A DNA stretch of 64,000 nt from Allium sativum (taxonomy: Eukaryota; Streptophyta; Magnoliopsida; Asparagales; Amaryllidaceae): contig CM060910.1 of NCBI GenBank assembly GCA_030737875.1, positions 70,564,501-70,628,500 on the forward strand, in the 5' to 3' direction. This document shows, in pieces, positions 45,289 through 57,896 of this stretch (within the stretch, counting starts at the first letter, position 1; each line of letters opens with the position of its first letter). The position numbers and the translations under genes are program-made. A model generated the notes under the pieces. That model had not been told where the DNA came from, did not search any database, and worked only from the letters and a program-made list of their open reading frames with translations.

Positions 45289-48200
45289 ATCAGAAATCTT
45301 GGATAGTCGATACTGGAGCAACTGACCATGTGACGTCTGATATAACACTCTTTGCTTCATTAAAAAAGCTTAAAATCCCTATAAAAGTTACTCTGCCTGA
45401 TGGATCTATTATTCTTGTTAATCATGATGGAACTGTAAGTTTAAATAAAAATTTACAGTTACAAAATGTATTATACATTCCTAGCTTCTAAAATAATCTT
45501 CTTTCTGTAGGAAAGCTTCTTGATCAAAATAGTATCACAACCAAATTCACAAATTCTTCTTGCTATTTTCAGAACCTTGAATCGAATGTTATTCAGGCAA
45601 TTGGATCAAGGATTTTTGGTTTATACAGATTGTCTTTTTCATCTTTCTTATGTTCTGTTTCTTCAAATTTTCATTATGTATTCAAGAATAATTGTTCTCT
45701 TGCTTTTATAAACAAGACTATTACATCATGTAACAAACCTAGTGTTGATGTTCTTCATGCTAGGTTAGGTCATCCTTCTTTTAATAAAATGAAATGTATT
45801 CAAAATCTTTATCAGGCAGAATACTTAAGGATTTTACTTATGAAGCATGTGTGTTAGGAAAACATCATAAATTTCCTTTTTCTCATTCTGATTCATATGC
45901 TGAATTCCCATTTGATTTAGTACATATTGACTTATGGGGAAAGTATCATATACTAGCCTTATGTGGTGAATCTTATTTTTTAGCTATTCTTGATGATCAC
46001 ACAAGAAACACTTGGACATATCTGCTTCACTCTAAAGTTCAAGTAGCCTCTGTTATTAAAGATTTCATTGAATATGTCTTAACTCAATTTGAACAGAAAG
46101 TTAAAGTTGTCAGATCAGATAATGGCACTGAGATTCAAGAATCTTGTAGAAATTTGTTTGCATCAAAAGGAATAGATCACCAAAGATCTATACCAGGAAA
46201 TCCACAGCAGAATGGTAGAGTTGAAAGAAAGCACAGGCATTTGGTTGAAGCAGCAAGTACAATTAGAATTCATGCGGGTATGCCATACAAATTTTGGGGT
46301 GATTGTCTCTTGGCTGCTACTTACCTTATAAATTTGATGCCTAGTTCGGTTTTCGATTGGAAAACACCTTATGAATTGCTAATGAGTGGAACCCCTAACT
46401 ATGAACATCTTCGAGTCATTGGTTGTTTATGTTTTTCTTTTCAAAAACCGCATGATAAGTTTGCTGAGAAGGCTAAGAAATGTGTTTTAATTGGATATCC
46501 TTATGCACAAAAAGGATATAAATTGTATGATATAGAAACACATAAAATTCTAATCAGCAGAGATGTTCATTTTGTTGAGAATGTTTTTCCTTTTATCAGT
46601 AAATCAGATTCTGTTCATAGTAATGATTCTTCAACTGGAACTTCAGTTTTAGTTAATCCAGCCTTAGGTTAGAGTGATCTTGTATTTCAGAATTCAAATG
46701 ATAATACAGATGGTCAAAATGGATCAGTGTTAATACCTTCTGATGGTTCTAATGACACAATTACTTCTCATAATGAAGATCAGTCATTATATGTTTCTCC
46801 TTCAAGTGATGTTTCTCCTGTTCAATTATTATCCACTAGAACTTCTTCCAGAGCTTGCCAAATACCAAAGAAGTTTAGTGACTATGTTACTGGAAAGCTT
46901 CCTACTAGACAAGTAAATAATTCAATTTCATTTAATGGATTTAGTGGGTCATCTTTTTATCAACTTAATGGCACTGAGTTGCACAGCTTAGCAAATGTGT
47001 TTTCTTCTTTTGAACCATATTCTTATAATCAAGCCAAGTTGTTTCCAGAACGGGTAAATGCTATGAAATAGCAGTTAGATGCTTTAGAACAAAATGATAC
47101 TTGGCAGCTTGTTTAACTTCCATCTGGTAAAAAACCTATTGCTTGCAAATGGGTTTTTAAAACAAAATTCAAGCCAAAAGGTGAAGTAGAGAGATATAAA
47201 GCAAGGCTAGTTGCAAGAGGAAATAGACAAATTTTTGGTAAGGATTATAAATATACTTTTAGTCCTGTTGCTAAACATACAACAGTTCGAATTGTGCTAG
47301 CAGTGGCTGCAAATAGAAATTGGTCAATACAACAGTTGGACATTAATATTGCATTTCTACATGGTTATCTTCAAGAAGAGGTATATATGATTCCTCCTGC
47401 AGGCTATGATAAAGCACATTCAGGACAAGTTTGTAAATTGAAGAAATCCATTTATGGTTTGAAGCAAGCTTCTAGATGCTGGAATCAAGAGTTAAGTAAT
47501 TTTTTAATAACATAGGGTTTTGTTCAATCAAAACAGGATTATTCTATGTTTCTTTTTATAAGAGACAATGATTTAGTTATGCTAGTTGCTTATGTTGATG
47601 ATTTGCTTGTCACTGGAAATAATTCTTCTATCATTGACATACTAAAAGCTGATCTTCATAAAGCATTCACAATCAAAGATTTAGGTGATATCAAGTATTT
47701 CCTTGAAATTGAAGTCTCAAGATCAAGATCTGGAAAAAAATTTAATCAGAGAAAGTATATTCTTGATTTACTTCGAGACTATAAAATGAAGGACTGTAAA
47801 TCAGCAAGCTTTCTAATGCAGAAGGGTTTGAACCTTAGTAATTTTGAAGGAGAACTTCTTTTAGATCATAAAATGTATAGAAGAATGATTGGTAAACTTC
47901 TATATTTAAATATGACAAGACCAGATATATCTTTTGCTGTTCAACAATTAAGTCAGTTTCTTCAATCTCCTCAAGTTCCTCATCTCAATGCAGCATTGTA
48001 CATATTGAGATATTTAAAGGGTTCAATGAATTTGGGATTATCTTTTCCAGCAAAATCTGATCTAATTCCTAATGCATATTGTGATGCAGATTGGGGAATG
48101 TGTGCTGATTCAGGTAAATCACTATCTGGTTATTGCATATTTCTTGGAAATGCTTTAATATCATGGAAAACATAGAAGCAAAAGGTTGTTTCTAAGAGTA

Positions 48201-48594
48201 GCGCTGAGACAGAATATAGAAGTATGAGTTATGCAACTAGTGAAGTGGTATGGATTGAAGGTATATTGTCAGATTTAGGTGTGATTAACTCCTATTGTTC
48301 TTCACTATGATAATATGTCAGCCATGCACATAGCTTAGGGCTCCTGATTTCATGAAAAAACTAAGCACATGAAGACTAAGCATCATGAGCTAGATGTTCA
48401 TTATGTACGAGAAAACATACAATCAGGTTTTTTAGTTACAAAGTATGTGAAGTCTGGTTTGCAATTGGCAGATGTAATGACCAAGCCGTTAGGGACTAAT
48501 CAACATAAAGCTTTAATACACAAGCTTGAAATGGTTTCTCTTTTCTCATGTCAAGATTGTCCTTCTTCTATGCAGGCCATTCTTGAGGAGGGGG
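45289..48594 (+). pseudogene. copia pol (protease, integrase, RT, RNase H), broken
   Basis: Order: protease WIVDTGATDHVT near 45300; pre-integrase HARLGHPSFNKM; integrase with VHIDLWGKY, RSDNGTE and PQQNGRVERKHRH (the D, D, E set); RT with [46 protein letters not shown] and the catalytic YVDDLLVTG (about 47595); RNase H with DADWGMCADSGKSLSGY and SKSSAETEYRSM; and C-terminal LQLADVMTKPLG. Breaks: stop near 45489, a one-base shift near 45825, TAG near 46670, TAG at 47069, stop near 47113, TAG near 47513, TAG at 48173 and a scrambled stretch near 48290-48340. The order is normal for copia (integrase before RT). Not functional. Confidence 0.93.
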
Positions 48595-48802
48595 TGTAAA
48601 TTTAATAATCTGAGATGTTTCGTACAGTTTTGTTTGTATTTCATATTGTATTCAGTTTTCTATTGTATTTGTATTTTGTATTTTGTTGTTTGAATGGGCT
48701 GGACTATAAAAGCCCACTTGTTTGTATAAATACTAAATACCTTGTATCGGTTTGGTAGCTTGAATAGAAAAACATTTTACTTTGACTAAAGCTCTCTTCT
48801 TA
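48595..48802 (+). repeat. 3' LTR of host copia (intact, preserves empty sites)
   Basis: 208 bp, beginning TGTAAATTTAATAATC. It ends TTCTTA where the 5' LTR has TTCTCA, so the terminal CA has mutated. It keeps the TATA box (CTATAAAAG) deleted from the 5' LTR and shows the unbroken target of both the hAT and Helitron insertions. TSD CTATA follows. Confidence 0.93.
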
Positions 48803-48807
48803 CTATA
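48803..48807. repeat. TSD CTATA (right) of host copia
   Basis: Exact repeat of 25747-25751. Confidence 0.9.
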
Positions 48808-49104
48808 ATTGAGCTAAACCTATGAAGTTCAGCTCCAATACATGCCTAACTTGTTTGAGTACTCAAATAGGCTTTTACTGGAAGTGGCGGTTCAAACTGA
48901 TCAGTTGGCAGTTGTAAAATACTGTAAAAAGACTGATAATGATAATGTTATACTATGCAAAATTGTATGAAAACTCTGAAGTTGCTCACAAGATGTCATA
49001 AAAATTGAAACTAGAAATGGGGAAAATAAACTTAAGATTAAGATTAAGATGCAGTTTGGCTAACTCTGCAGAATATTAGTAACACAAAATCTGAATCATA
49101 ATGA

Positions 49105-49513
49105 ATGTTTCCGAACAGTGCAAATCAATTCGACGCTCCTGCTATTAGCAATGTGCCTAAAAATTTAAGCATTAGATCATCTCATGAAATCCAGAGCCGA
49201 CAAACTAGAAGCTGCAATAAGGTGCATATGAATGGCATTGCAGTTGGGAGAGCAGTAGACTTGACAAAATATGACAATTGCCATGACCTATTACGCAAGC
49301 TTGAAGAAATGTTCAACATAGAAGGAGAATTGACCAGTGATATGAAAAAGGGGTAGGTTGTTCACCCTGATGGTGAAAATGACATGATGCTAGTTGGAGA
49401 CAATCCTTGGCATGAATTTTGCAGCATGGTGAGTAAAGCATACATATAAACTTATGAGGAGGCGAAACAACTATCAAAGGCAAGACCGACAGCTGTAAAA
49501 AATAAAAATACAT
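49105..49513 (+). pseudogene. Auxin response factor C-terminal PB1 domain relic
   Basis: The translation contains RQTRSCNKVHMNGIAVGRAV, DLLRKLEEMFNIEGEL and, after a TAG (at about 49354-49356), [18 protein letters not shown], then a TAA and TYEEAKQLSKARP. This is the PB1 (domain III/IV) interaction region of auxin response factors: the conserved Lys, the acidic DGENDMM (OPCA-type) motif and the GD-PW-EF signature are all there. In the plant this domain mediates ARF and Aux/IAA pairing in auxin-controlled transcription. The whole domain is continuous in one frame without introns, whereas ARF genes usually split it across exons, suggesting a processed or captured copy. Upstream DNA-binding exons are not seen. 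Which ARF it derives from is not resolved; wording is nearest the repressor-type (ARF1/2/9-like) group. Confidence 0.85.
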
Positions 49514-49880
49514 GAACACGAAGGAACAAACGTGAGCCATGATGACCAGACCTCAGTTGCTTCTGATAAGGATTGCTGACTAGCCAAGCTCTTGATATGG
49601 TGGAACCCATATCAAACTAACGCTTTGAATTTTGTCGCAAAACTTTCTCTATCTACATACATAAGTTTGTGGGCCAAAGGTGGGCCTGTGTATTTTAACT
49701 TCTGCAATGTGAGTTTGGTTTTGTTGATGCACGAATGGAGGCAGAAAAAGGAAAGCGATGGGTTGTCATTATATTTTTGGAGGGACATGCTTCTTTTAGT
49801 TAGGTTGTCTTCTTTTTAGTGGAAGACGAAGATAAAGAAAGCTAGTAGAGCTTTTTCCCTCTTTGTGTTCCTCCTTTTAT
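49514..49880. other. Intergenic DNA downstream of the ARF relic
   Basis: Nothing recognised. Part may derive from the 3' untranslated region of the ARF source transcript. Confidence 0.35.
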
Positions 49881-49888
49881 TATACTAT

Positions 49889-50288
49889 CAGGGCCGGCCC
49901 TGAGTATTTATGGGCCTAGTGCGGACTCAAAATTTTGGGCCCTTAATTTATTTATTTTATGAAATTGAACTTAAGTGAAAATGTGTTTTTTCTACTGCGC
50001 ATCTCCATTGAGAAAATTGCGTGTTTCAGCAAATTCATGAAGTTTTTACCCACATTTTCAATCTGTAAACTAGAGGTCAACACAAGCCACATCTCCATTT
50101 TAATATATTGATTGATGTCAAGAAAGCATACAATCATATCTACTTTTGCATAGATAAATTACTATCAAGTACACACATCTTGACAGGAAAAAGCAGCTCT
50201 AGTAAAGGTAATACAGGTTTTTTTTGGCCCCCTGACCTGATGGGCCCTGTGCGGTCGCACGACTCGCACTAGGCCAGGGCCGGCCCTG
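49889..50288. mobile_element. hAT-type MITE, 400 bp
   Basis: Both ends are CAGGGCCGGCCCTG, followed inward by related arms with GGCCTAGTGCG. Exact 8-bp TSD TATACTAT at 49881-49888 and 50289-50296. No transposase. The 14-bp terminal motif is itself a perfect palindrome. Confidence 0.92.
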
Positions 50289-51194
50289 TATACTATATAT
50301 AATATGATATATGAATCATGATGCTAGGTCATTATAATGTATGGTATGCAAGTTGAGGACGCCTCCTTGAGTCTTTAATTCTACGTTTGATGTTATAATT
50401 TGGGTTCCTCGTCTTCCCTATTCTGTTCAACTAATTGACGACAACATACATTTTGACATCGTTTGACATGAAGAGGTGAAATATTTTCTTCAAGGTTGGT
50501 AATTTTGCACTTAAAAATAAGTGGGAAAAAGGACAGATGAAATAGCTAACAAAACATTTGAATGGTAAAATCATTGATCACTTCAAGTTTTCGAAGTCAT
50601 TGACAACCACCTATCATAGTCCATAACACTATTAAATTGAATACAGTTAAGACATGTTTGCCTAAAAATATATCAAATTATGGCAAAACCGAATATTGGG
50701 AGTAGTAGTCTGTACTGTCTGTTTAGCATAGATATGGAAACTATATTAATGCATAATAATAAATACAAAGAAAAAAAGAAAACTATGATGGGAACAAACT
50801 GCATAAAATGCCACATACCTGGACATCAAGTTGACTTGTTTAAATCAAGTTGAGACATCCCAGTAAAGTATCCAATATAATTCATAAAGAACAAGAGCTT
50901 ACATGCACCGTGATATTAACAACCAAAGCAAACTTATTTTTTAATCGCATGGGGTTTGAAGATATGTATCTACAATAATCAAATTCTATGCATAAATTAA
51001 ACATACATCATAAAGATTAAAACATGCCAGAAAGAAACCGCTTACCGATTATGAGAAAAAAAGTACACATCTTCCATATTAAAAAAAGGTTGTATCACAG
51101 TATCACAAGGAGTTGAATTAGCATATAAGCTATATACAAAGAAAGAGTAAAACCAAACTCCTATCACCTATGGATATCCAAATGGGCAAAAGAA

Positions 51195-51370
51195 GGTTTG
51201 TCTCCAACCACAAACCTTCTTATTTGTACCTAGTTCCTCATTTGACTATATGCATTTTTGATGATGTGGGATAATTAAGCCCAGAATCAAGTATCTATTT
51301 TTTAAACGGATGGGTCACACAAAAATACAATTGACTGTATATATCCCTGCATGGATCATGTGAACACAAT
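51195..51370. repeat. Dispersed repeat, copy 2 (mate at 18925-19095)
   Basis: Diverged direct copy of 18925-19095. Neither copy has recognisable termini. Confidence 0.7.
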
Positions 51371-51511
51371 TTATAGTTTCAACTTTCAAACATGATATGC
51401 AACTGATTTTTAACACAATTTAGTGTATTTCATATGATGCAAAAGACTTGTGAAATTTGCAGAGGGTCGGGGCTACTACTGAAAAAGATTACTACATCCA
51501 CCATTCCAACT

Positions 51512-51513
<2 letters not shown>

Positions 51514-51557
<44 letters not shown>
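51514..51557. repeat. (AT)n microsatellite, about 21 units
   Basis: Uninterrupted alternating AT. Confidence 0.97.
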
Positions 51558-51558
<1 letters not shown>

Positions 51559-51730
51559 CACCCTACCTTAAAAGTGTTTTGTTAACTTTGTTGATTTAGG
51601 TCAGTGAAAATTTCTTAGTTGGATTTTTTCCATGGCAAATCATGGAAGATGTTTTTTATAAAGAAAATTTCATCCTTATTATATTTTATGTGTATAATAT
51701 GCGGTCTATAACTAACGAGATCAAATCTTT

Positions 51731-51880
51731 GTACCAAAATTCCTCTGTCTCCATGTATCTAACCAATCAGGAATCCTGATTTTCTCTTTTTTGCAATAAA
51801 GTCAAAAAGAGAAAGATGACTTAATAGCAAAAAGGTGAAAATTAGGGGTCCTGATTGGTTGGATACGGAATTTGATTTCA
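51731..51880. mobile_element. MITE-like element 2
   Basis: Inverted arms TGTATCTAACCAATCAGGA (about 51754) and TCCTGATTGGTTGGATAC (about 51849), related to the element at 15261-15430. Outer ends are less well conserved. Confidence 0.62.
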
Positions 51881-52984
51881 TGGCTAACAAGCACCAGTAC
51901 ATTAAATCTTGTTTGTATTAATGCTTGATTATTAATACATTCTTTTGTGTCATAGTATTATATAAATATGTGTGTTAAATTCTCCTTTAAATTTACGGGT
52001 AGGTTCGTATATAGCACATGAAGTTTATAAAGATGAAATATTTGACATGAGCATGGATACATTCTCATTGTCTCATTCTACATCAGGACTTCACCTAAAC
52101 TCTTGTTCTAGTGCCTAAGTCCACTTATTGGTTATTATGATCAACTGTAGTATATATTTTCCCCTATATCTGGTGGTTTTATTATCGGCTATATTCCTCA
52201 CTTTTGTTTTCGGACTTTTCATATAGTTTCTAAATTTACAACTGATTCTAGATGGATGAAGGAAGAGCTCCATTTCACTGGTTCTGATACAACCAACGTC
52301 TTAGGCCTCCTTTAGGATATAAATTGAAAAAAATTACCCTATTGAACTCAAGGAGTAAGCATAGATTTAACTTGTAACTATAATATGTATAACTTAGTTT
52401 TATGTAACCAGTATATGATTCTGTAGTAATATACGAAGTAGTGATACAATATAGTTAATCCGCATGGTTGTTAGTCTTTAATTTCACTTATGTTTCTTAT
52501 CGACTATTTATTTAATTTTCATTCCTAGGTTATTTATAATCAAGGCATAATCGGTACTCCATTGTGATTGCATTTCCCCAGAGATGTCTGCCTGGGATGC
52601 AACTTGTGGAGGTTCGAACAACACTTAGATGTTCTTCGATTCCTATTCTCTTAGTTCTGGCTTATTTCCATTGCCCATTTACCTGTAGAGCTAATTGCTA
52701 CATAGTAAGATCTGCTTTGTTTTTGGATTAGTGGTTATCTGGATCTCATATTTTGGATCTGAAATGTTTCACATATATATGGAGAAATATTGCATTGTCC
52801 TTTATTTTTATCTTTTTTCCCATTGTCCAGTGGTTGTATGTTTGGAGATGGTTTGTCTAAACTGGATATATATCCATGTGTTTATAAAATGGCAATGAGT
52901 GCAAATTATGTTTTAAGAAAAGCATCATTCCATGTGCCTTGCTTGAATATCCAAAAAATCAAAACGTTGTTTCATAGTTGGCAT

Positions 52985-53240
52985 CACTACAACAAAATGA
53001 TCCTATTACAACGGTGGAACACCATTGTAATATACATTTTACAACGGTGGGCTAACCATCGTGTATTAAGAAGTTGTAATAGACTAAAATCTTTTACAAC
53101 TTTTTTGCACCGTTGCAACACTGTTGTAATATGTATATATTAGAACTTTTTTCCACTGTTGTAATAAACTTTATTACAAAAGTTATGCACTGTTGTAGTA
53201 ATATCTACTACAACTGTTATGCACAATTGTGATTGACATT
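52985..53240 (+). mobile_element. CACTA-type transposon terminus with subterminal repeats
   Basis: Begins CACTACAACAAAATG, the CACTA terminal form. It is followed by many direct and inverted copies of an ACAACGGTG / CACTGTTGTAAT unit, as in CACTA subterminal regions. The preceding CAT could be half of a 3-bp TSD. No opposite end (TTTTGTTGTAGTG) was found before 54628, so this may be a truncated or solo end. Confidence 0.65.
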
Positions 53241-54622
53241 TTGGTTTTAAAAATAATAGCCATCTTTTGCAACTAAAAAGAACAATACACTAAACATAGT
53301 AATACTCCATAAGCAAATCAGATATTACAGTTATTTGCAAACTAATTTATTAAAATACTCAAATATTCAGTATTACAAACAATAAGTTTTAGACAACATT
53401 TCGTGCTTTATTACATACTTGACCATTACAAAGCAACTTGCATACAATATCTTGCTGACAAGAAACTATTGGACTTGACAATGACCGTTACAAAGCAACT
53501 TGCATTATTACATACTTGACTTCCAATGACCAACCATGAACAAAAACAAAACTACTGGACCAGATGCCCAAATTGCATACAATATCTTGCCGATTAGTGA
53601 CAGGAACTGCTTCTCACAAGGACCTGAAATTACCATTCACTAGAACATGGCAGTTATTTGACCCTCACAAGCTCAAATAGGCATATTACTTAAGCAATCT
53701 GTAGCATGGAGATGACCAACCTTCTCCCTGCAAATAGTGAACCAAAAAGTAACAACCTAATGCGAACTCTGACAACCAAAAACAACCAGCACAACCAAAA
53801 TCTACAAGCATAGAGCCACCACATCCTTACACGTATAACAAAAAACAGTATGCCATACTCCCAAGAAGATGCACTCACAGAAACGGACATCAGTCTCAGT
53901 ACCATCTCATCGAAAAAGTCGATCCACAACCTAGAACCATTCTCAAAAGTGTGGGGACAGGATAGCCTTTCGATGAGAAACTGAGGCGCCGGATCGAGGA
54001 GATTGAAGGGAAAAGACAAGCCGGGTTAGTCGCGATATGCTACGAACAACAGTCAGAGTTCAGGCATTTGAAATACCATCAGACAATATTTAGAATAAAG
54101 GTAAGGGAATGGGCTAGAGTTAGGGCAGATCTGGAAACGGAAAGGAGGTGCGATGGAAATTTAAGGCAAAGTCAGAGAGAATGAAAGGGAAGCTATTTGA
54201 AAGAAGTGAAGAAGCATTTGATTGAGCATCTCAGCTACATCAAAAAGGCTCACTGCTCATGGTTTATCCTGGAGCGTGTTCAACTTACAAGTGTACAAAT
54301 ACTCTTCTATAACTGCTGCAATGATGTCGATCTCCATCAAAAAACAAGTGTCCAGATGGATACTACAAGTTGGAGAAATAATAAACTGCACTTTTAAAAA
54401 AAATGTGTCAAAAGGTCAATACCTGCTGCATGTGGAAGTGGTCTGAGATGATCAGATCTCGGGGCTGAGGACAGATCAGACGCCGACAAGCTTGAGGAAG
54501 TTCAAATTACGATCTGGAATGCCTGCGCTGGACTTATAGTTGAGTCTCACGTTCACTACTGTCTTCATACGCGCAATCATCAAGCAATCCGATCTCAGTC
54601 CAAAACCTTCGTCGGCATCTTC
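53241..54622. other. Intergenic DNA left of the Gypsy element
   Basis: No supported gene. Minus-strand open frames (for example 53690-54019, 109 codons) show no known motif. Confidence 0.4.
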
Positions 54623-54627
54623 ATCAG

Positions 54628-57600
54628 TGTAACACCCCGAGAATTCTATAACTGTGAAATTCATGAATTAAAGTATAATCAAATTCAAATCAAAGAACTA
54701 AGGGAAACGGGATACGCCATTGCGTTCGTCTCGGAAAAATACGCGAAATAGAGTCCGAGTTTTCGAAAAACGGAGTCCGTATGAAGAAGATATGGCCTTC
54801 GGAAGTTTTGAATTAAATTTAAAATTCAAACAGAATAAAATAATTAAAAATTAGGCCCAGTGGGCCAGGGCGGATAAACACCCGCCTAGGCCACCCAGGT
54901 CGACTGGGCTGTCGACCTGGACTACCCATGTCGACAGGGCTGTCGACAGCCCTATCGACAGGGGTGTCGACCTGGTCGAGCCCAGTCAACCTGGCTGGCC
55001 AGGTCTGTGTTTGGTCGAATTTCTGTGGTCTGCTTTGTCATTAGGGCTAGGTGGCGGGTTCTAATTGGTCTCTCTATCTAATGAATGGCTACGATCTAAC
55101 CTAGCAACATCAATGGTCCTAATCAATTCCTAACCTCTATATAAACAACCCTAGACTAAACCCTAATCTATTCATTCAAATTAAGATCATAGCCGCCATG
55201 TTGCTGGGGAACGACTAAGAATAGCCGCCGACTAGAGAGAGAATTAGAAAGAAAGTTCTAAAGCCTAAAGCAATTCAAGCAACCTAAAGCCAATCAATTC
55301 AACAAAGGAATCATATCTCTTAATTAGAGAATTCGCCGCAACCATTGTAAGTAGAGTATTACTTTGGTATGAATAGACAACTGTATTGATTTGTATGCTT
55401 GAATTGGGATAATAAAGTAATTCATATTTGTGCAAAATTATGTTATTCATTATAAAGAACTACATGCGGTAGTTCTATGCAAGTATACGTTTGGAATATT
55501 GCGCAAATTACGTAACCTATGTTGAAGCTACATGTATGTAGTTGATTGGAATTCATGCGAGTTTGGGCTTTGTTATTATGCCATCATGATGTATATTTTT
55601 GTGCATAAATCATTTTGCAAGTAATTGAAACAAGTTTGGTTGTTATAGTTCATATGAAACTATGTTGGAATTTTGACACCATAATCCATGTATTAAGTCA
55701 TGCTTTTGCAAAACTTATGAATATTGCTAGGCTATGAATGATATTTGGCATAATTGAAATCTATGATTAAGTCTATCTTGTTTAAAAGAATTATATGATG
55801 ACATATGTGAGACATGGCTAGGTTAGACTCAAAAATCCCTTTTTGCAAGTTTAAAGCAAACACCATGATTAGGAATATTTATGCCATGCTTATGTTTGAC
55901 ATTATGCCATGTTTATGCTAGAAGTATTTATGCCATGCTTATGTTTGACATTATGCCATGTTTATGCTAGAAGTATTTATGCCATGCTTATGTTTGACAT
56001 TATGCCATGTTTATGCTAGAAGTATTTATGCCATGCTTATGTTTGACATTATGCCATGTTTATGCTAGAAGTATTTATGCCATGCTTATGTTTGACATTA
56101 TGCCTAAATAAAAATATAGGTTCATGTGTCAATAATGATATCTCAATTACAAGTTTACATGCTTTGATTCATGTCACCTATGTTTTATGACCAAAGTATA
56201 TGTCACTACTATGCAAGTACACCAGTTTCTATTATGTATTTCCAACGTCATATGCAAGTTCATGCGCTCACCTTCCCCTCTTTGTGTATGTAATCACGCT
56301 TTAAGCCTCCCCTTTCGCATGGCTAAATTGGGCTTTAAAAGGCTAAGCCCAATATATATAAACGGACGTGTAAAACGGGGGAAAATAACGTTGGGTAAAA
56401 ATTAATTAATGAACGAAAATATAAAATAGAAGGGCCCAAATTCAAGTATGGGTTGGGCCCGTGATTGGTGTAACCTTTACACCATTAACTTAATAATGGG
56501 CCGCAAATATTTACATATAAGAAATAAAGAAGAATGACAAGATATGTAAATGTAGAACATAAGATGTGTTTAACCCGAGGTTGGATTGAGTTGTGATGTA
56601 AACCTGCCCGGAACCGCCCGGCTGTCCAGTAGTCACAACAATACCTATCCAATGTGGGAGGTTAAACATGGAGCCCAATAAGGACCCGAGGTTAGACTGA
56701 GTTGTGGCGTAAGACTGCCCGGAACCAACCGGCAACAGGCAGCCACAACAATACCTGTCTAATGTGAGAGGTCAGGGCCTTAATAAGACAATTAAGGCTG
56801 AGTCGGGATTGTTAGGATTAAGTGAACTAAAGACTTAATCAAAATGGAACATGCTAAACTAAACGGACTGGTGGGGTTAGTTTAGGAAACACTTAACCAA
56901 CTTAGCATGTTGGCTAGAGATAGAAAACCTAGTAACGGGGGACCCTTTTCAGCAGTAACCCTAAAAGGTGTATCAGGATACCCTGAAACTAGGCAGGGTG
57001 GGGCACGATTACTGGGCTGATTGTAAGAGGTCAAAGCGACGGCGGTGGTGTAGCAGTGTAGGTTCTAACGGTGTGCGGGCGTGCACGCACTCCGGCGCAG
57101 AAAAATAAAGCACCGGGCACCAGTAGCATACCTGTGCATTCTAAGGTTGTGTCGGGCCGCTGCCATGGGACTTGATACACCCCATGGTGGGACCAGCATA
57201 GGTAACTACAGACATCGGGGGCCGTAAGACACATGTAACTATGCGAGTAGGAGCCGATCATCATAGAATGGATCACATCACCCTGATTATGGGGTGCAAA
57301 TTGGAAACTAGTATATGGGTTCAGAGATTAACATGGGGTACGATAGTATATTCGACCCTAGACAACTTAACCAAGTTTATAGTGCTTGCCCACTTCTTGT
57401 TTATACTTATCATACCCAGTTCTTTATTCATAGACAAAATAGTATTAGACTTACTCAGGCTTTATGTCTGACTCTGTTTTCCTTTCGTCTTCTTTCTTCC
57501 GTTTCCCCCCCAGGTCCTCAGGGAGGGAACACAGCAGCTTGACCAACCTCAACATCCAGCTTGAAGAAGAGAAATGTATTGCTTGGACTTTCCTGTTTTG

Positions 57601-57894
57601 AACTATGGCTTTGGACAATCCACTATGGGGCTTTTGCAGTTTATCTATGTTTTATTTATGCTTCTTTAAATCATGTACTCAAGACAGATTATGAAAGTGT
57701 TATGCTATGTTTTTGGAAAGGATGTTGTTGTAACACGTATTTGACTTTATGAAATAAAAGTTTGTTGTTCTTCCGCTGTTTACAAATATGTGTTCTTATA
57801 TCTGTCTTGTATATCTGTGACTTGTACTTATAAACCTCCACCAAAATTAGGGCATTCCCTTTGAGAGTGACCCTAACGGAGGTGGGGTGTTTCA
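54628..57894 (+). repeat. 5' LTR of Tekay-like element
   Basis: It carries a cluster of GTCGAC palindromes (about 54898-54980), a likely TATA box (CTATATAAACA, about 55137), a 48-bp tandem repeat (about 55885-56105), and a pair of about 100-bp direct repeats with CCCGAGGTT and CTGCCCGGAACC (about 56573-56772). Confidence 0.93.
55885..56105. repeat. 48-49-bp tandem repeat, about 4.5 copies
   Basis: Unit contains TATGCCATGCTTATGTTTG and TTATGCCATGTTTATGCTAG; units are virtually identical. The corresponding part of the 3' LTR is beyond the window. Confidence 0.92.
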
Positions 57895-57896
57895 CT

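Larger units (their letters stand above)
25752..48802 (+). mobile_element. Short-LTR Ty1/copia element (Ale/Retrofit-like), host of nested insertions
   Basis: The 5' LTR (25752-33087) is about 190 bp of real LTR split by two insertions; the 3' LTR is 48595-48802 (208 bp). TSD CTATA flanks both ends. The tRNA-Met-type primer site TGGTATCGGAGCC starts at 33088, and the polypurine tract GAGGAGGGGG precedes the 3' LTR. Gag and pol are recognisable but full of stops, and are split by a 10.9-kb SIRE-like element at 34400-45283. Without the insertions it would be about 5 kb, a normal size for this lineage. The lineage call rests on the short LTR and the gag type. Confidence 0.93.
50297..52984. other. 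AT-rich intergenic DNA
   Basis: No gene supported. It includes a dispersed repeat (51195-51370), an (AT)n tract and a MITE-like unit, each listed separately. The rest is featureless to the eye. Confidence 0.5.

Noticed and set aside
52985..54627. Complete CACTA transposon
   Set aside because: Only one terminus with subterminal repeats is seen; no matching inverted end or transposase.
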